Assembly: GCA_016098155.1 (NCBI GenBank)
Contig: JAAAJB010000098.1
Location: 5,644 to 69,643 of the forward strand
DNA length: 64,000 nucleotides
From: Actinomortierella ambigua
Lineage: Eukaryota > Mortierellomycota > Mortierellomycetes > Mortierellales > Mortierellaceae
Direction: 5' to 3'
Shown here: positions 21,653 to 32,796 of the stretch, piece by piece
How the letters are laid out: every line of letters begins with the position of its first letter
How positions within the stretch are numbered: the first letter of the stretch is position 1
Made by a program: the position numbers and the translations under genes
Notes under the pieces: model-generated
The model's input: only the letters and a program-made list of their open reading frames with translations
Databases searched by the model: none
Told to the model about the DNA's origin: nothing

Positions 21653-21973
21653 TTAGACTATCTTCGGCCTGTTGAGGAACACGGTAACATTCCATAAAAG
21701 CCAAGCCGCAAGAGGGATCGCGTTGAGGCTGGCGCGGAGGACAACGGACGCAGCGAGAAGCAAAAGCTGTTGCCCCAGGCGTAAGCAGACACCAAGTCTG
21801 CAAGAATGGAGACCTGATGACCCAGGTGCCAGAATTAGCCGCAAGAGGCGTACGGCGTCTGTGAAACTCCCATAGTTTGTGTGCTTGCGCTGCGCGTACA
21901 AATTGGTTTGTGGCGCCATGTCATTCTCGGTCATGTGACCGAGGGAGTCCAAAGAGTCGTCGCTCCACACCAT
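21653..21973 (-). CDS. Doubtful 106-aa hydrophobic ORF
   Basis: An ATG at 21973 opens 106 codons, with later in-frame ATGs at MTEND and MAPQT. The C-terminal 45 residues are strongly hydrophobic (LGQQLLLLAASVVLRASLNA, AAWLLWNVTVFLNR) and could form one or two membrane segments. The complementary strand is also open in this GC-richer island, so chance is possible. No family recognised. Confidence 0.25.
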   Translation of the reverse strand: MVWSDDSLDSLGHMTENDMAPQTNLYAQRKHTNYGSFTDAVRLLRLILAPGSSGLHSCRLGVCLRLGQQLLLLAASVVLRASLNAIPLAAWLLWNVTVFLNRPKIV

Positions 21974-22125
21974 GCAGACTAGAATTGCGTAATTTACACC
22001 TTCGCCATCCAACCATCCAGCCCTAACTTTGGGTCAATTTCATTCTACACTGAAGAGTCATACCCTTCCCATCCCTCGTATCTTTGTTTCCCACGGTACA
22101 TTTACTGGACACTCTTGCACCCCAG

Positions 22126-22216
22126 GTACATTTCTTTGTGTTTTACGGAGGTCTGTTAGCAAGCTCTGTGTCTCCGACTGTTACCGGACCCTAACAACTA
22201 TTCCTCCTCTGTGTAG
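22126..22216 (+). other. 5' UTR intron of the NYN-domain gene
   Basis: A canonical intron lies just before the start codon: donor CCCAG/GTACAT at 22126, branch-like CCCTAACAAC near 22190 and acceptor CTGTGTAG at 22216. The frame upstream of it is open but lacks an ATG, so I place the intron in the 5' UTR and the start at the ATG at 22243. Confidence 0.6.
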
Positions 22217-22242
22217 CACTAGCTGGGTATTTGACCATACGC

Positions 22243-25200
22243 ATGACGGATACACGGTCAATTCTCAAAGGGTCTGAGCCAGCAAGACATCGTTCAGTGA
22301 AGCAAAAACCTCCAAGCGCCACAAATGCTTTGCTCAATGGTTCGTCGGTTAACACCTCATCGGTCAACGCCTTGTCTTCAGTCCCCCCGACACTGGCCCC
22401 TCCTGCATATCCTTTCAATGTAGTTCAGGAGGAAGGTTCTCGGTCCTTGGGCAACCTTTCAGCTGTCCTCGACTTCCTACACCTCGCACGAGAACGCTTG
22501 CGCGAACAACAGCGTCAGCTGCAATGTGCCTTACACCACCACAACCTGCCAATCGCCCCTTGCGCAGCTGACTCGGAAGGCTCGTCTATTGACTATGACG
22601 CACTGCACCGCAGCCCATCCATTCCTGAACTAGCCTCACCTCCTAGTCTTTTCCATTTTACGCCCTTGGCTGCATCCGAAGAGGAAGAGGGCTCGGCGCT
22701 TGTCACCCCAAGCTCTTTAATGAGCTCAGGGCCATCAAAGACAAGGTCACGCACGAAAGAGGCTCGAGGGGTATCTTGGATACCCGGGCTCCTGCTACAT
22801 GATAATGTCGACGAGTATCAGGAGGACGATGCTGTTGGCTCCATGTCACACGCTACCGAGTTGGAGCAGGCATGGGCCTTGAACAGGATGCTGTCCATCG
22901 ATGAACCAACGTCGTCATCCGGTGGAGGGGTATCGTCGGAGACTGAGGTGCCCAATGAGGAGGAGCTAAGCAAAGTCGGCGCACCAAAGAGCTTGATTGA
23001 GGCACAGGTGCTCATACCAGTCGACGCCGATGTCGAGTGCCAGCCCGAGGTAGAGGAATATCAACTGCAGGCATCGCTACCAACATTGGAAGAACAGGGC
23101 CAATCAACGCCAGTCGGTGATGGAGGGGAGGCAGTCCTGAAAAAGAAGCGACCATGGTGGACTCAGAAGACCCTGAAGCAGATGAAGCGGCTGTTTTTTA
23201 CAGAGCTGGAGCATGACGGCTCCGTATCGCCATCGCCACCCGTCAAAGGCGTCAATGCCGTGCCTCTTGGGCCAAGTAGTGTCGCTGGAGAAACACCCTT
23301 CATTGAACATCCCTCTCTTGAAGAAGCACCTGGCGATGGTTGCGCGCAGCCACAGGTTCGTCCAGAGGATCCAAGCCCCAACACCAAGACCACAAAGCAC
23401 GCCAACGATCAGGCTCTGAAGACCTCGGGGACTCCAAGGCAGGATGTCTTGATGAGCGAGGAGCGACAGCATGCAATCAAAGGGGGTCGTAGCATCCTTC
23501 CCGCGAAGGACAAGAGCCTTCAGCAGCCACATCAACATGGGCGACATGGTCGGAAGGCGTACATTTTTGTCGACAACTCCAATATCCTTGTTGGCTTTTA
23601 CAATTACTATCGACTCCACTATCCTGAGACCGATGATAAAGAGGAGGATGAGAATGAGATGGTCGCAAGCGAGCGTATTGTCGACAAAGGTGGAGCTCAA
23701 GAGGCTTTGATTGGGCAAGCATCGCAGCAGTCGCCTGCCAAAGGGACCAGTGAAGTGGTATCTCCTTTTGACTCCGAGAGCCGTGAGACTATTCAACCTA
23801 ATCAAGCAAGCCCCACTTCCGGTCCAATCAGCATTGATGCAGTCGTATCTGAATGTTGTTCCTGTCCTCAGTCGTCGCCCCACCAACTGATACAGCAGCT
23901 CTCTAGCCCCACGACTCTCAAGTCTCTTGGCATGCACGATGATGACGCAACAGAAGCATTGTCGTCTGACAAGTACACAGCCAAATTGAGCAGGGCTGGA
24001 ACGCGATCGAAGAAGACTGTAGCCGATGGCGAGAAGGAAAAGGCGAAGATACCTACTTCTGAAAACACCGAGGTCGCGACAAAAGAGAGCACAGGCTCGT
24101 CTATCGGAGCCTCACACGGGATTCAAATGGCATTTGGCAGCGAGAATCTTCCCAAATTTCGATACCCTCTTTTCTTCCAGCTGCTCGAGCGTGGTCGGTC
24201 TACTGTCAAGAAGGAGCTTGTGGGATCCTCCCCCCTGCACCAAAAACTTGACGTAGCTATGGATTATGGCTACGAAGTCAGGATCCTCAAGCGCGTCAGG
24301 AAGTTGTTGGAGGGGCAGCTTGGTGCTGTCCCAGTCCCTGTAAAGAAGCCTCGATACCCACCGGGACAATATGCCAACAACAACACCAATAGCAACAACA
24401 CTATCGCTTCAACTTCGCCTAACAAGAGCAGCAAATTTCCTATTGTGCCTACCAGGCAGGAGAAGCGATCAAACAACAAGATAGCTACAGCGTCTTGTAC
24501 AGCCACAAGCACCTCAAAGGGCCAGGCGCCGCTAGTCGCTATGACGGCCATGATGTCGACACAGCTCACTACTTCGGGCCCTAGTCAAGAAATCGTTGTT
24601 GTGACCAAAGAGTCAGACCCATTTCAGTCCACCTCTCCGACCCTTGATGTGGCTGTCCATGCAGGTCCGCCCACGACTCCCGCTTCCACACTCGCGACCT
24701 TAGATTCCACAGTGGTCACTCATGTGTGGAGTGAGATTGGTGTGACCATTGGCCACACTACCACCTCGCCATGGATAAAACAGGAGTCCATGGATGGCCC
24801 ACGCGTTGTAGATACCATGGCTATTGCTTCCGACGTTACTCATTACGACATTGGTATCAATCACAAGAGTAGGTTGGAACGTGAGATAGCGTCGCTCGCG
24901 GTAACGCCGCTCAACACGCCAGCAATACCAACAATACCACCAGCAATTACAAAAACAGCAATAGCTGCAACAGAAGCATCCACTACCGCCACCATCTCCA
25001 CCACCACTACGACAGCAGCAGAAATAGTTGCGGTAGCATCTGCAAATGCAGGATTGCCGCAGGGTTTGCTCGTCATTGACGAACCTTTGCTTCAGGATTT
25101 GCATGACTTGCCTCTGGAATGTAGTAATGGCGCTTCCAGTAACACGTCAGCTACTGTCGAATTGGGCGCTGGGGCGTCAGACGTCGCCGATGGGCAGGTG

Positions 25201-25854
25201 CTCGAGAAGAAGGAGAAGGAAGAGGACGTGAAGAGCAAGAAGGTGGCCAAGGAGTCGCGCTCCAAGATCTCCAAAGACATTCTGTCATCGATTGTGACAA
25301 TTCGAGGAGAACAGTGCGTGGACGAGCTCTTGCATCTCAAGATTCTTGAGACGTTGCTGGATTGTGAACCGGGGGTTATAGTACTGGCAACAGGCGACGG
25401 CGCGCCGAGCGAGTATGGGGGAGGCGGATTCTACGATGTAGTGAAGCGTGCACTCGACCGCGGTTGGCTTGTCGAGATTTTTAGTTGGGAGGACCAGCTC
25501 TCAGGATGTTACTTGGAGCTAGTGCAGGAGTATGGCTGGCATGCACTTTCATCATGGCCGGCCGAAGCTGGTGACCGAGAAGCCACTGAGGACGTGGGTG
25601 AAAGTCAGCAACTGCATTACCAACAGCACCAAAACCGACATCATTACAGCCACCACCACCATCCCCAACAGCAACAACATGTTATGGAGGGGTCGACGGA
25701 TGTTAACCGACGTGATTACCATCGTCCCAATCCCCATCATTACCGCCATCATATGCAGGACACAAGGCTTCCGCGCGGTCAGCATCAGTCCTTTAAGCGG
25801 CGGGGCACTATTCGAGTTGTATGCCTAGACTGGCTGGGCGAAAAGTTTCTCTAG
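22243..25854 (+). CDS. 1203-aa protein with a split NYN (PIN-like) nuclease domain
   Basis: One uninterrupted 1203-codon exon. Three separated blocks together make a NYN domain. Block 1 (~438-462) is KAYIFVDNSNILVGFYNYYR with the first catalytic-type Asp. Block 2 (~640-682) is YPLFFQLLERGRSTVKKELV then YGYEVRILKRVRK. Block 3 (~1022-1092) is EQCVDELLHLKILETLL, GVIVLATGDGAPSEYGGGGF and RGWLVEIFSWEDQLSGCYLE. The acidic residues of VDNSN, VDELL and ATGDG are those expected to bind metal in NYN/PIN ribonucleases. Between them lie ~180 and ~340 residues of S/T/P/A-rich disorder, including an AT-T-rich repeat (~905-935). The tail is H/Q-rich, then ends RVVCLDWLGEKFL. It is probably an RNA-processing or decay factor; the RNA target is unknown. 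Confidence 0.8.
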   Translation: MTDTRSILKGSEPARHRSVKQKPPSATNALLNGSSVNTSSVNALSSVPPTLAPPAYPFNVVQEEGSRSLGNLSAVLDFLHLARERLREQQRQLQCALHHHNLPIAPCAADSEGSSIDYDALHRSPSIPELASPPSLFHFTPLAASEEEEGSALVTPSSLMSSGPSKTRSRTKEARGVSWIPGLLLHDNVDEYQEDDAVGSMSHATELEQAWALNRMLSIDEPTSSSGGGVSSETEVPNEEELSKVGAPKSLIEAQVLIPVDADVECQPEVEEYQLQASLPTLEEQGQSTPVGDGGEAVLKKKRPWWTQKTLKQMKRLFFTELEHDGSVSPSPPVKGVNAVPLGPSSVAGETPFIEHPSLEEAPGDGCAQPQVRPEDPSPNTKTTKHANDQALKTSGTPRQDVLMSEERQHAIKGGRSILPAKDKSLQQPHQHGRHGRKAYIFVDNSNILVGFYNYYRLHYPETDDKEEDENEMVASERIVDKGGAQEALIGQASQQSPAKGTSEVVSPFDSESRETIQPNQASPTSGPISIDAVVSECCSCPQSSPHQLIQQLSSPTTLKSLGMHDDDATEALSSDKYTAKLSRAGTRSKKTVADGEKEKAKIPTSENTEVATKESTGSSIGASHGIQMAFGSENLPKFRYPLFFQLLERGRSTVKKELVGSSPLHQKLDVAMDYGYEVRILKRVRKLLEGQLGAVPVPVKKPRYPPGQYANNNTNSNNTIASTSPNKSSKFPIVPTRQEKRSNNKIATASCTATSTSKGQAPLVAMTAMMSTQLTTSGPSQEIVVVTKESDPFQSTSPTLDVAVHAGPPTTPASTLATLDSTVVTHVWSEIGVTIGHTTTSPWIKQESMDGPRVVDTMAIASDVTHYDIGINHKSRLEREIASLAVTPLNTPAIPTIPPAITKTAIAATEASTTATISTTTTTAAEIVAVASANAGLPQGLLVIDEPLLQDLHDLPLECSNGASSNTSATVELGAGASDVADGQVLEKKEKEEDVKSKKVAKESRSKISKDILSSIVTIRGEQCVDELLHLKILETLLDCEPGVIVLATGDGAPSEYGGGGFYDVVKRALDRGWLVEIFSWEDQLSGCYLELVQEYGWHALSSWPAEAGDREATEDVGESQQLHYQQHQNRHHYSHHHHPQQQQHVMEGSTDVNRRDYHRPNPHHYRHHMQDTRLPRGQHQSFKRRGTIRVVCLDWLGEKFL

Positions 25855-25894
25855 TGCTTTGCCTGTTTCTGTATTTCGCGACTTTATAGGCGAC

Positions 25895-25900
25895 AATAAA
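25895..25900 (+). terminator. Poly(A) signal of the NYN-domain gene
   Basis: AATAAA 40 bp after the stop codon. Confidence 0.6.
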
Positions 25901-26400
25901 GAGCGACACGTCCATATTTTTTCTGGATGGGTGGTGGAGACCATGAGTCCCCACGGGGACCCCTTGCAGTAGCCGGCCTTTGCAAGAATGAACAAAGGGC
26001 CACTGGGGTCTGAGAGTGTGTGCTAGCCTCATACTTTTGGTCCACTCCTCGATTTGTTTCTTGTAGTCCCTTCCCCTCCCCTCCCCTCTTATTTTATTTT
26101 GCAGCATTCCCCCACGCCCACAGACACCCAGCAGAGCCGGTCACTCTTTTCTGTGATAGATGCATGCCGGGGCCGATCGTGATGGTCGAATAAGTAAGTG
26201 TTGAGCTGGTCAGCCGCTATGTTGGTGGCGTTGAGGAATGGCGTTTGGAGTCCCAATTCCCAAGTAACATTTGGCTCAACCTCTATTTCATATCTCTGCT
26301 GCCACACCATGCATGTACACCCAGTCCAAAGCACGTCACCCCCACGCTGAACACTTGCTCCCCACCCCTTTTTTCACACTCTGCATCCTATCTCTTCCCC
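25901..26400. other. MON1 upstream region
   Basis: 500 bp between tandem plus-strand genes. The last ~130 bp before the MON1 ATG are C/T/A-rich (leader-like, no ATG in frame). Minus-strand frames here have no motif. Confidence 0.45.
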
Positions 26401-29355
26401 ATGTTTTCCAAAAAGCCAGCTGACAATGGCGCTGGTACAACACCACCACCGTCATCCATGCTCTCACCGCGTCTCTCTGCATCAGCATCCAGCGGCTCAT
26501 CTCCAGTTCAGTCTGCCACGTCGCCTCGACTGATGCCAACAAAGTCTAAACCAACCACGGCCTTAAATCTTGATCAGCAGAATGCTCTGCCAACGTCAGA
26601 GGTGCTTCTTGGTGATGACGACATTTCAATATCCTCTGCGATGCACATCCCACCAGCGAGCCAGTTTGGAACCAGCTCGGGCACCAACAGCAGTAGCAAC
26701 AGCAGCAATTTGAACAGTGCCTCGAGCTCCGCTCATTCAGCTCCTGCCACGCTAAGTCCCTCGCTCTCCAGTCTGAAGAAAAAGGCTCTCTTCCATCACC
26801 ACCAACACCAACATCCACAGCATTCGTTAGTGGCTTCTGCTGCAGCGCTGCTTGAGAGCGAAGTTAGCAAGTTTGGGTCTGAGAGTGGAGGCGAGGATGC
26901 TGATGTGACAGATCTCGACAGCGAAGCCGGAGACCCACACCAGTTTCAGTCGTCGTCGTCGCGCGGTGGTAGCGGGTCAGGCACGCCCATTATTACGGTG
27001 CGCACGTTGCCGAGCGCTTTAGAAGATGGTGGTGGCGGTAGTCATGACCATCGCTTACGACAACGGACAGGAGCTAGGAGAAACAACGGAAACGGCCACT
27101 TGGCAACGACTGCAGAGGAAGGAGAACAACGTGGCGATGAGGAAGCGGATGAAGAGGATCAGCATGACGATGGCGAAAGCGAGGAGCGGAGTAGTATTGT
27201 GGACGAAAACGAGCTATTGGAGGCTTCGGCAACAAGGGTGTCAAAGGAGAGTAGCGAGAAGGATGTGGCCGAGACTCTGAACAAGGATTTGTCCAACTTG
27301 AACTTACAACAAGGTATGTTATTGTCTAAAGACTGGTCCGTCCGATGCTCGTCAACCCTGATATGATGAACATGTATCGACGATTGGTTGTATTGATGCT
27401 AACCATAGGATCATCTTTCCGCGCCATTCCCCCCACGTTGCCTAGGCAAACTCAAGATGCTCCAACGGCAGTCACTGCAAGCCAGCAGCAACAATGACCG
27501 TGGTTCACCGAGTCCAATGAGGAAGAAGGGTCTCTATGCCAACCTCGACGACGACGATGGCGACGATTCCGATGACAACTCCAACAACCATGGCGGGTAT
27601 AAGAAGCGGTACGGAAACGAAGATCATACCACGGACCAATGGATCTCGCACCGCAAGCATTTCTTTATCCTGAGCAGTGCGGGCAAGCCCATCTACGCAC
27701 GGTATGGCGACGAGTCACGGATATCGAGCTACATGGGAGTGATTCAAGCCATTATTAGTTTCTTTGCTGATAATGATGACTCGATCCGATGCATCAACGC
27801 AGGAGTGCACAAGTTTGTGTTTTTGCTCAAGCCGCCGCTTTACTTGCTCTGTGTCTCACGTTCTGGTGAGTCGGAAGCACAGGTAAGAGACGAATAGCAC
27901 TGGCTGACAAACAGCAGACGAGCAAGAAAAAAAAGAAAAGGAAAAGAAAAGAGGAGGCAACAGCTAATTTATGCGTGCGATTTTTCACTGGTGTCGCCCC
28001 CCCCCTCCCTCTAACTTGCATTGCCTTGTAAACAATTAGCTCCGCGACCAACTTGGATACCTTTATGCGCAGATCATCAGTGTTTTGACGCATGCACAAA
28101 TGACCAAGATCTTTGAGCAGCGTAATAACTTTGATCTGCGAGGCTTGATCAGTGGCACAGAGATCTTTCTGGACTCGCTTGGCAAGAACATGAATACCGA
28201 TCCGGGCTTTATTTTGAGCGCCATCCAATGTCTGACTGTACCCCGAGAGCTCCGCGACAAGATTGGTGCAGTTCTTGGTCGCGCAAAATGCAAGGTTAGT
28301 TTTGTCCTTATCGAGGTCGAGATGGAGGGTAAAGAGGGCCGTACTCGGGCATTCGACTTGGCTCTGAACAGATCTATCTCACTCACCTGCTTGAATACTC
28401 CAACTCTTTTTTTTCTCTCTCTCTCTCACTCTCCCTGTCCTTTTCTCGTTGTAGCCTCTTTTATACGCCATCTTGCTGACACCGACGCAACTCATCACAT
28501 TGATACGCCCGAGGACTCATTCGATGCACCCATCGGATCTGCATCTAATCTTCAACCTGCTCTCTGGATCCAACACCTTTGAGAGCTCCGAGTCATGGAC
28601 ACCGATCTGTCTACCAAAGTTCAACAACAAGTCTTTTTTGCACGCGTACATTTGCTATATAGCCAAGCGTGTTTGCATGGTGTTGATTTCACCCGACAAG
28701 GACAGCTTCTTTGAAATGTCGCGGGTGAAGCAAAAGGTCGTGGAGGGACTAGAGGCGACGCCTGCGCCCAGTGCAGCGAACGGCAGTAGTCCTAGTGGCA
28801 TGAACATGCTCCAGATGGTTGAGCACTATGCCAGCGCAGGTACGAGCGGCGGATTCAGCGTTGGCGACACAGGGATCCCGGGGCTTCGACACTTTCTGTA
28901 CAAGTCCAAGGCGAATGTGCAGTTCACGATGCCGGAGCTGCATGATCCCTATGCTACCAAGGGGGCACGTCGGCGGCTGTTCCGACAGTACCGGCATATG
29001 CATGAGCGTATGCATCGTAAGACCCGACCACTCAAGCTTCTTTTCCATGTCGGTGGGCAAGAGACCATGCTTGGATGGGTAATTGAATATTGATCCGTGT
29101 TTTTTTTTTGGGCCTAACTTTGTGCTTGGAGGATCTCTGCTAACTTTCTTCTTCTTCTTCTTCTTTTGCTTTACATGTTCTCGCTCTGTATTGAAAACGG
29201 CATAGATCACGACGGGATTCGAGCTGTATGCGGCGTTTGGACCACTGGTATCGAAGAGCGCAGTGGTGCGGATGTGCAACAGGCTGCTGAAGTGGATCCG
29301 CAAAAACGAGGACCGCTTGATGATCCTCAGCTCGCCGAGCTTTGAGCGATATTAG
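26401..29355 (+). CDS. MON1: Vacuolar fusion protein Mon1 (Rab7 GEF subunit)
   Basis: Five exons: 26401-27313, 27446-27882, 28040-28294, 28455-29078 and 29206-29355, phases consistent, 792 aa. Residues 1-370 are disordered (S/P-rich, an HQ stretch, acidic E/D runs). The conserved Mon1 region starts ~372 with WISHRKHFFILSSAGKPIYA, the first longin-type domain. It continues with SRISSYMGVIQAIISFFADN, FVFLLKPPLYLLCVSRSGE, QLGYLYAQIISVLTHAQMTK and NFDLRGLISGTEIFLDSLGK. Later blocks include FLHAYICYIAKRVCMVLIS, RHFLYKSKANVQFTMPEL and the C-terminal ITTGFELYAAFGPLVSKSAV. Mon1 forms the GEF for Ypt7/Rab7 with Ccz1 and drives endosome/autophagosome to vacuole fusion. Intron 4 has a CTT repeat (29147-29166). 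Confidence 0.95.
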
Positions 29356-30825
29356 AGGAAGATATTGTTCCTGGGCGGGTGGCTTAGATGAAGAGCGAGC
29401 CAGGGAGCAAGGGAGGGAAGGGAGCAAAAAAGAAAGCGAGAGCAGCAGCAGCAAACGCGTCTTTTCCCCCCCTCTCTCTTTCTCTCTCTCTCTCTCTCCA
29501 ACTTGCACACACACACTGCCCTGCCCTGCCTGGCCTGCTTGCCTCCCACACACATACCTATACATATACACTACACTTTCAACTTCTCATCCTTCTCTCG
29601 TCTTTCTCACCCCTCCTCCTCCTCCTCTTCCTCGTCCTCCCCTGACGTTCTCTTTGACCACCCACCCCTGCTTTCTCTCTCCTCACCTACCTTCCTGAAT
29701 CCTCGCCCTTCCCTTCGTCGGACCATTCAATCGTCCATACTCCCTCGCACTCTTGCTCGAAGCTAATAGGAGCATTAAAAAGTCGTCTACTCAGTATGTT
29801 CAACCTTCCTAATCGCCTGATCGAATCCGCCATCGTTTGCTACACTCTCCCCGACCCTAGTATTCAGTCCATGGCATAGCGAGGAAGAGAAACACACCCC
29901 CTTGCGAAGGAGCTTCCTAGTGGGAACCACCATCACCTTGTCGACATGCTGAAAGAGGCCCACGGGAAATATAATAAGCAATCCATAGCTACCCAACTAC
30001 CTCGACCTATTTGTTTTTTTTTTTTTCGTCAAGTAGGATATTGAGGGGCAGGGGGGGCGGGGGGGCAGGTAGCATTCTAATGGGTCAATGCTCATCAGGT
30101 TGATTTAGGGCGTGGCGAGGATGACCACGGCGGTATAGGTTGTTGACTCGTTTGACCATCAAGGCTCGAGGATGTGTACATTGTGTGTGTGTGCGTTGTA
30201 TTTTGGGCCAGTGCATGGACCAACTTGGCGAAGGAGCCTATGCATCTGGATAGCTGGTTCGATGAGGCGAGGATTGGGGTGAAAAAAATGGCTTACCACT
30301 TCCATTACGTCTCTGACTCGAGGCTGGGGTTGCTCTTTCTCTTGTCCTACTTGTTGACATTCCTTCCCAGCGTGCCCATCCTTCAGGAGTCATCTCATTG
30401 TCACCTTTGATTTCTCATCTACAGAAGAACCCTTGCGCACACCCACACAACAGCAACAGACTATCTAACATACCTCCAATCTTTGCACACACCATTAGGA
30501 TCTGCTTCCACCAAACGTGTAGCAGCATATCGCTCCGCCTTCGCTACCCTACAGGCTTGATCCGGCGAAGAAAGGAAACAAAAGTGACAGAGCGAACGAG
30601 AGAGTGAGCGAACAGAGAGAGTGGAAGAACTGGCCTAATCCGACATCATTCGCTTGGATCGTTACACGATCGCCCATTATCCTGTTTGTTATCAGACCGG
30701 TTGATCTTTCATTGCCTGCTTAGAGTGAACCGATCCACTGCAGACGACGGGAGATCTCGCAGAGGATTGCCACCTTTTAATACTAGCCTTCGACCTTAAG
30801 CGCTGCCAATACTCGACACACCAGG
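29356..30825. other. MON1 3' flank and SWI1 promoter region
   Basis: 29460-29700 is a strongly C/T-rich stretch with CT and CAC tracts. A G-rich run lies at 30050-30066. A 69-codon minus-strand frame (29787-29996) is the best ORF and is not convincing. The ~100 bp before the SWI1 ATG is ordinary mixed sequence. Confidence 0.45.
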
Positions 30826-32257
30826 ATGTCGAATCCCAACGCGGGATCACCCGGTGCACCACAGCAACCACAGCCTGGATTTGGAAGTCCTGGTCCAATG
30901 TCGCCAGCTATGCTGGCAAATCGCGTCAATGGTATGTCATCTTCTCACCGAGGTTTCTGGACAGGCTCAAGGAGAGTTGACTTTTTTTTGAAAGTGGAAG
31001 AAGGGGGAAAGGAGAGGGGAGAGGGTGATGAGGATCTACCTTTTCAGTTGAAGAACATGCCTGCATCGTGAGAGACGATAGGCATTCATGTATCGTTCAC
31101 TGCTGTCAAACTTCTTTCTAACCAGCAGTTGTCCTGTATCTACACATTTTATGGCACTTTGATTAGCTGCTCAAGCAGGTGGAATCCCGATGCAGGCACG
31201 GAATCTCTATGGCACACCAGTTTTACAAAATGCAGGGGTCATGCCCAACATGGCTGGTCTCAATCCTGGAATGATGGGTCAGCAGGCAGCAGTTGGACAG
31301 CAGGGCATGATGTTTGGTATGATGCCAGGTCAGCCAATAGTCCGTCCGGGGATGCCGATGCAGATGATGACCAATGCAGCGGCATTCAGTGCCTTGACAC
31401 CTCAACAGCAGCAACAGTTCTTCCAGCAGCAGTTGCTCCACCAACAACAACAGCAACAACAACAGCAGCATCAAAAGGCAGGCCAGTTTTCAAATCAGCA
31501 GCTCATGAACGTGTATCAACAGCAGTTCCAGTTGCAGCAGGCTCAACAGCACCAGCAGCAACAGCAGCAACACCAGCAGCAGCAATCGCAACAGCAAACG
31601 CAGCAAACGCAGCAACAGCAGCAGCAACAGCCGCAGGTGCAGATCCAACAACAACTTCCTCAGCAGCTCCAGGCACAACCACAAACACAGCAGCAACCTA
31701 TTCAACAAAATCAAGGAGCTAAAAACACCGCCGCCACTACTGCTGTTACTACATCGTCTGCGCCTGGCGGGGAATCAAACGATGACCTCTTTGGTCTGGA
31801 CGATGTCTTTGATTTTGGTGACATGGGACCTTCATCTACCTCGACTACAACAGCCTCTACGCCTGCACCAGTATCAGCAGTTTCGACAATTGCCTCCACA
31901 TCCACCACATCCAGTACGGTAGGCACCTCGTTGGCTGATGGCAATCCGGCCGTTACAAGTGCTACCACAAGCCTGCCCACGCCCAACATCACAGCGGTAC
32001 CCGCAAACTCGGGAGTCAACGGAAACACCATCGGTACCCCAATGACCTCTGTTTCCTTACCGGGTCAGCTCGCCCAAAATGGTGGCATGAAGCCGGGGAA
32101 TCTTTTGGGTCAGCAGCAGTCTCCGTTTCAGCAGCCTATGGGCCTCCAGCTTCAACATCAACAAGCTCTTAGTCGTGCAGGAGCACCTGGGGGACTTCTT
32201 TCGCCGCAGGGTCAATTCAATCCTCAGTTGCTTCAACTTCAACAGCAACAACAACAA

Positions 32258-32303
<46 letters not shown>

Positions 32304-32764
32304 AACAACAGCAACAGCAGCAGCAACAGCAGCAGCTTGGCCAAGGAATTGCACATCAGCTCACCCCACAGACAATGGGTGCTCAGCCAGCCATGATGAC
32401 CCCGAACGAGATGATGATCCGGCACCAGCTCATGATGATGCAACAAACCTACCGACAGCGGTACCAGGCAGCTTTAGAGGATATTAACCGGCAGCAGCAA
32501 CAGACCATTCTTGCAGCCGCTGGAGATGCAGCTCGGATAGCCACAATCAACGAGCGCTATGAGAGTATGAAACGCCAAGCACACGCCCAGTTCAGCCAGC
32601 AGCAGCAGCAACTTCAGGTTAAGCATCTCCAGTTGACGCAATCAGGTGCGGCTGGAGCAACGGCTGCGGCAGCGACTGGAGTGGCATCGAATCCACGGCT
32701 GACTAGCCCAGCCCTGACCTCCCCCACAGCAGCAACAATGCAGATGGGCCAACAGCAACAGCAA

Positions 32765-32796
<32 letters not shown>

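Larger units (their letters stand above)
20365..22125. other. Intergenic region with two doubtful small ORFs
   Basis: Divergent region between the MFS and NYN genes. Two minus-strand open frames with protein-like composition are listed separately. Otherwise I see T runs and no repeat, tRNA or known motif. Confidence 0.4.

Noticed and set aside
18477..25854. Secondary-metabolite cluster around the MFS transporter
   Set aside because: Neighbours are a chromatin protein and an NYN protein; no synthase, tailoring enzyme or pathway regulator is present.
29787..29996. 69-codon minus-strand ORF between MON1 and SWI1
   Set aside because: Only weakly protein-like, with no motif, no splice partner and no promoter signal.
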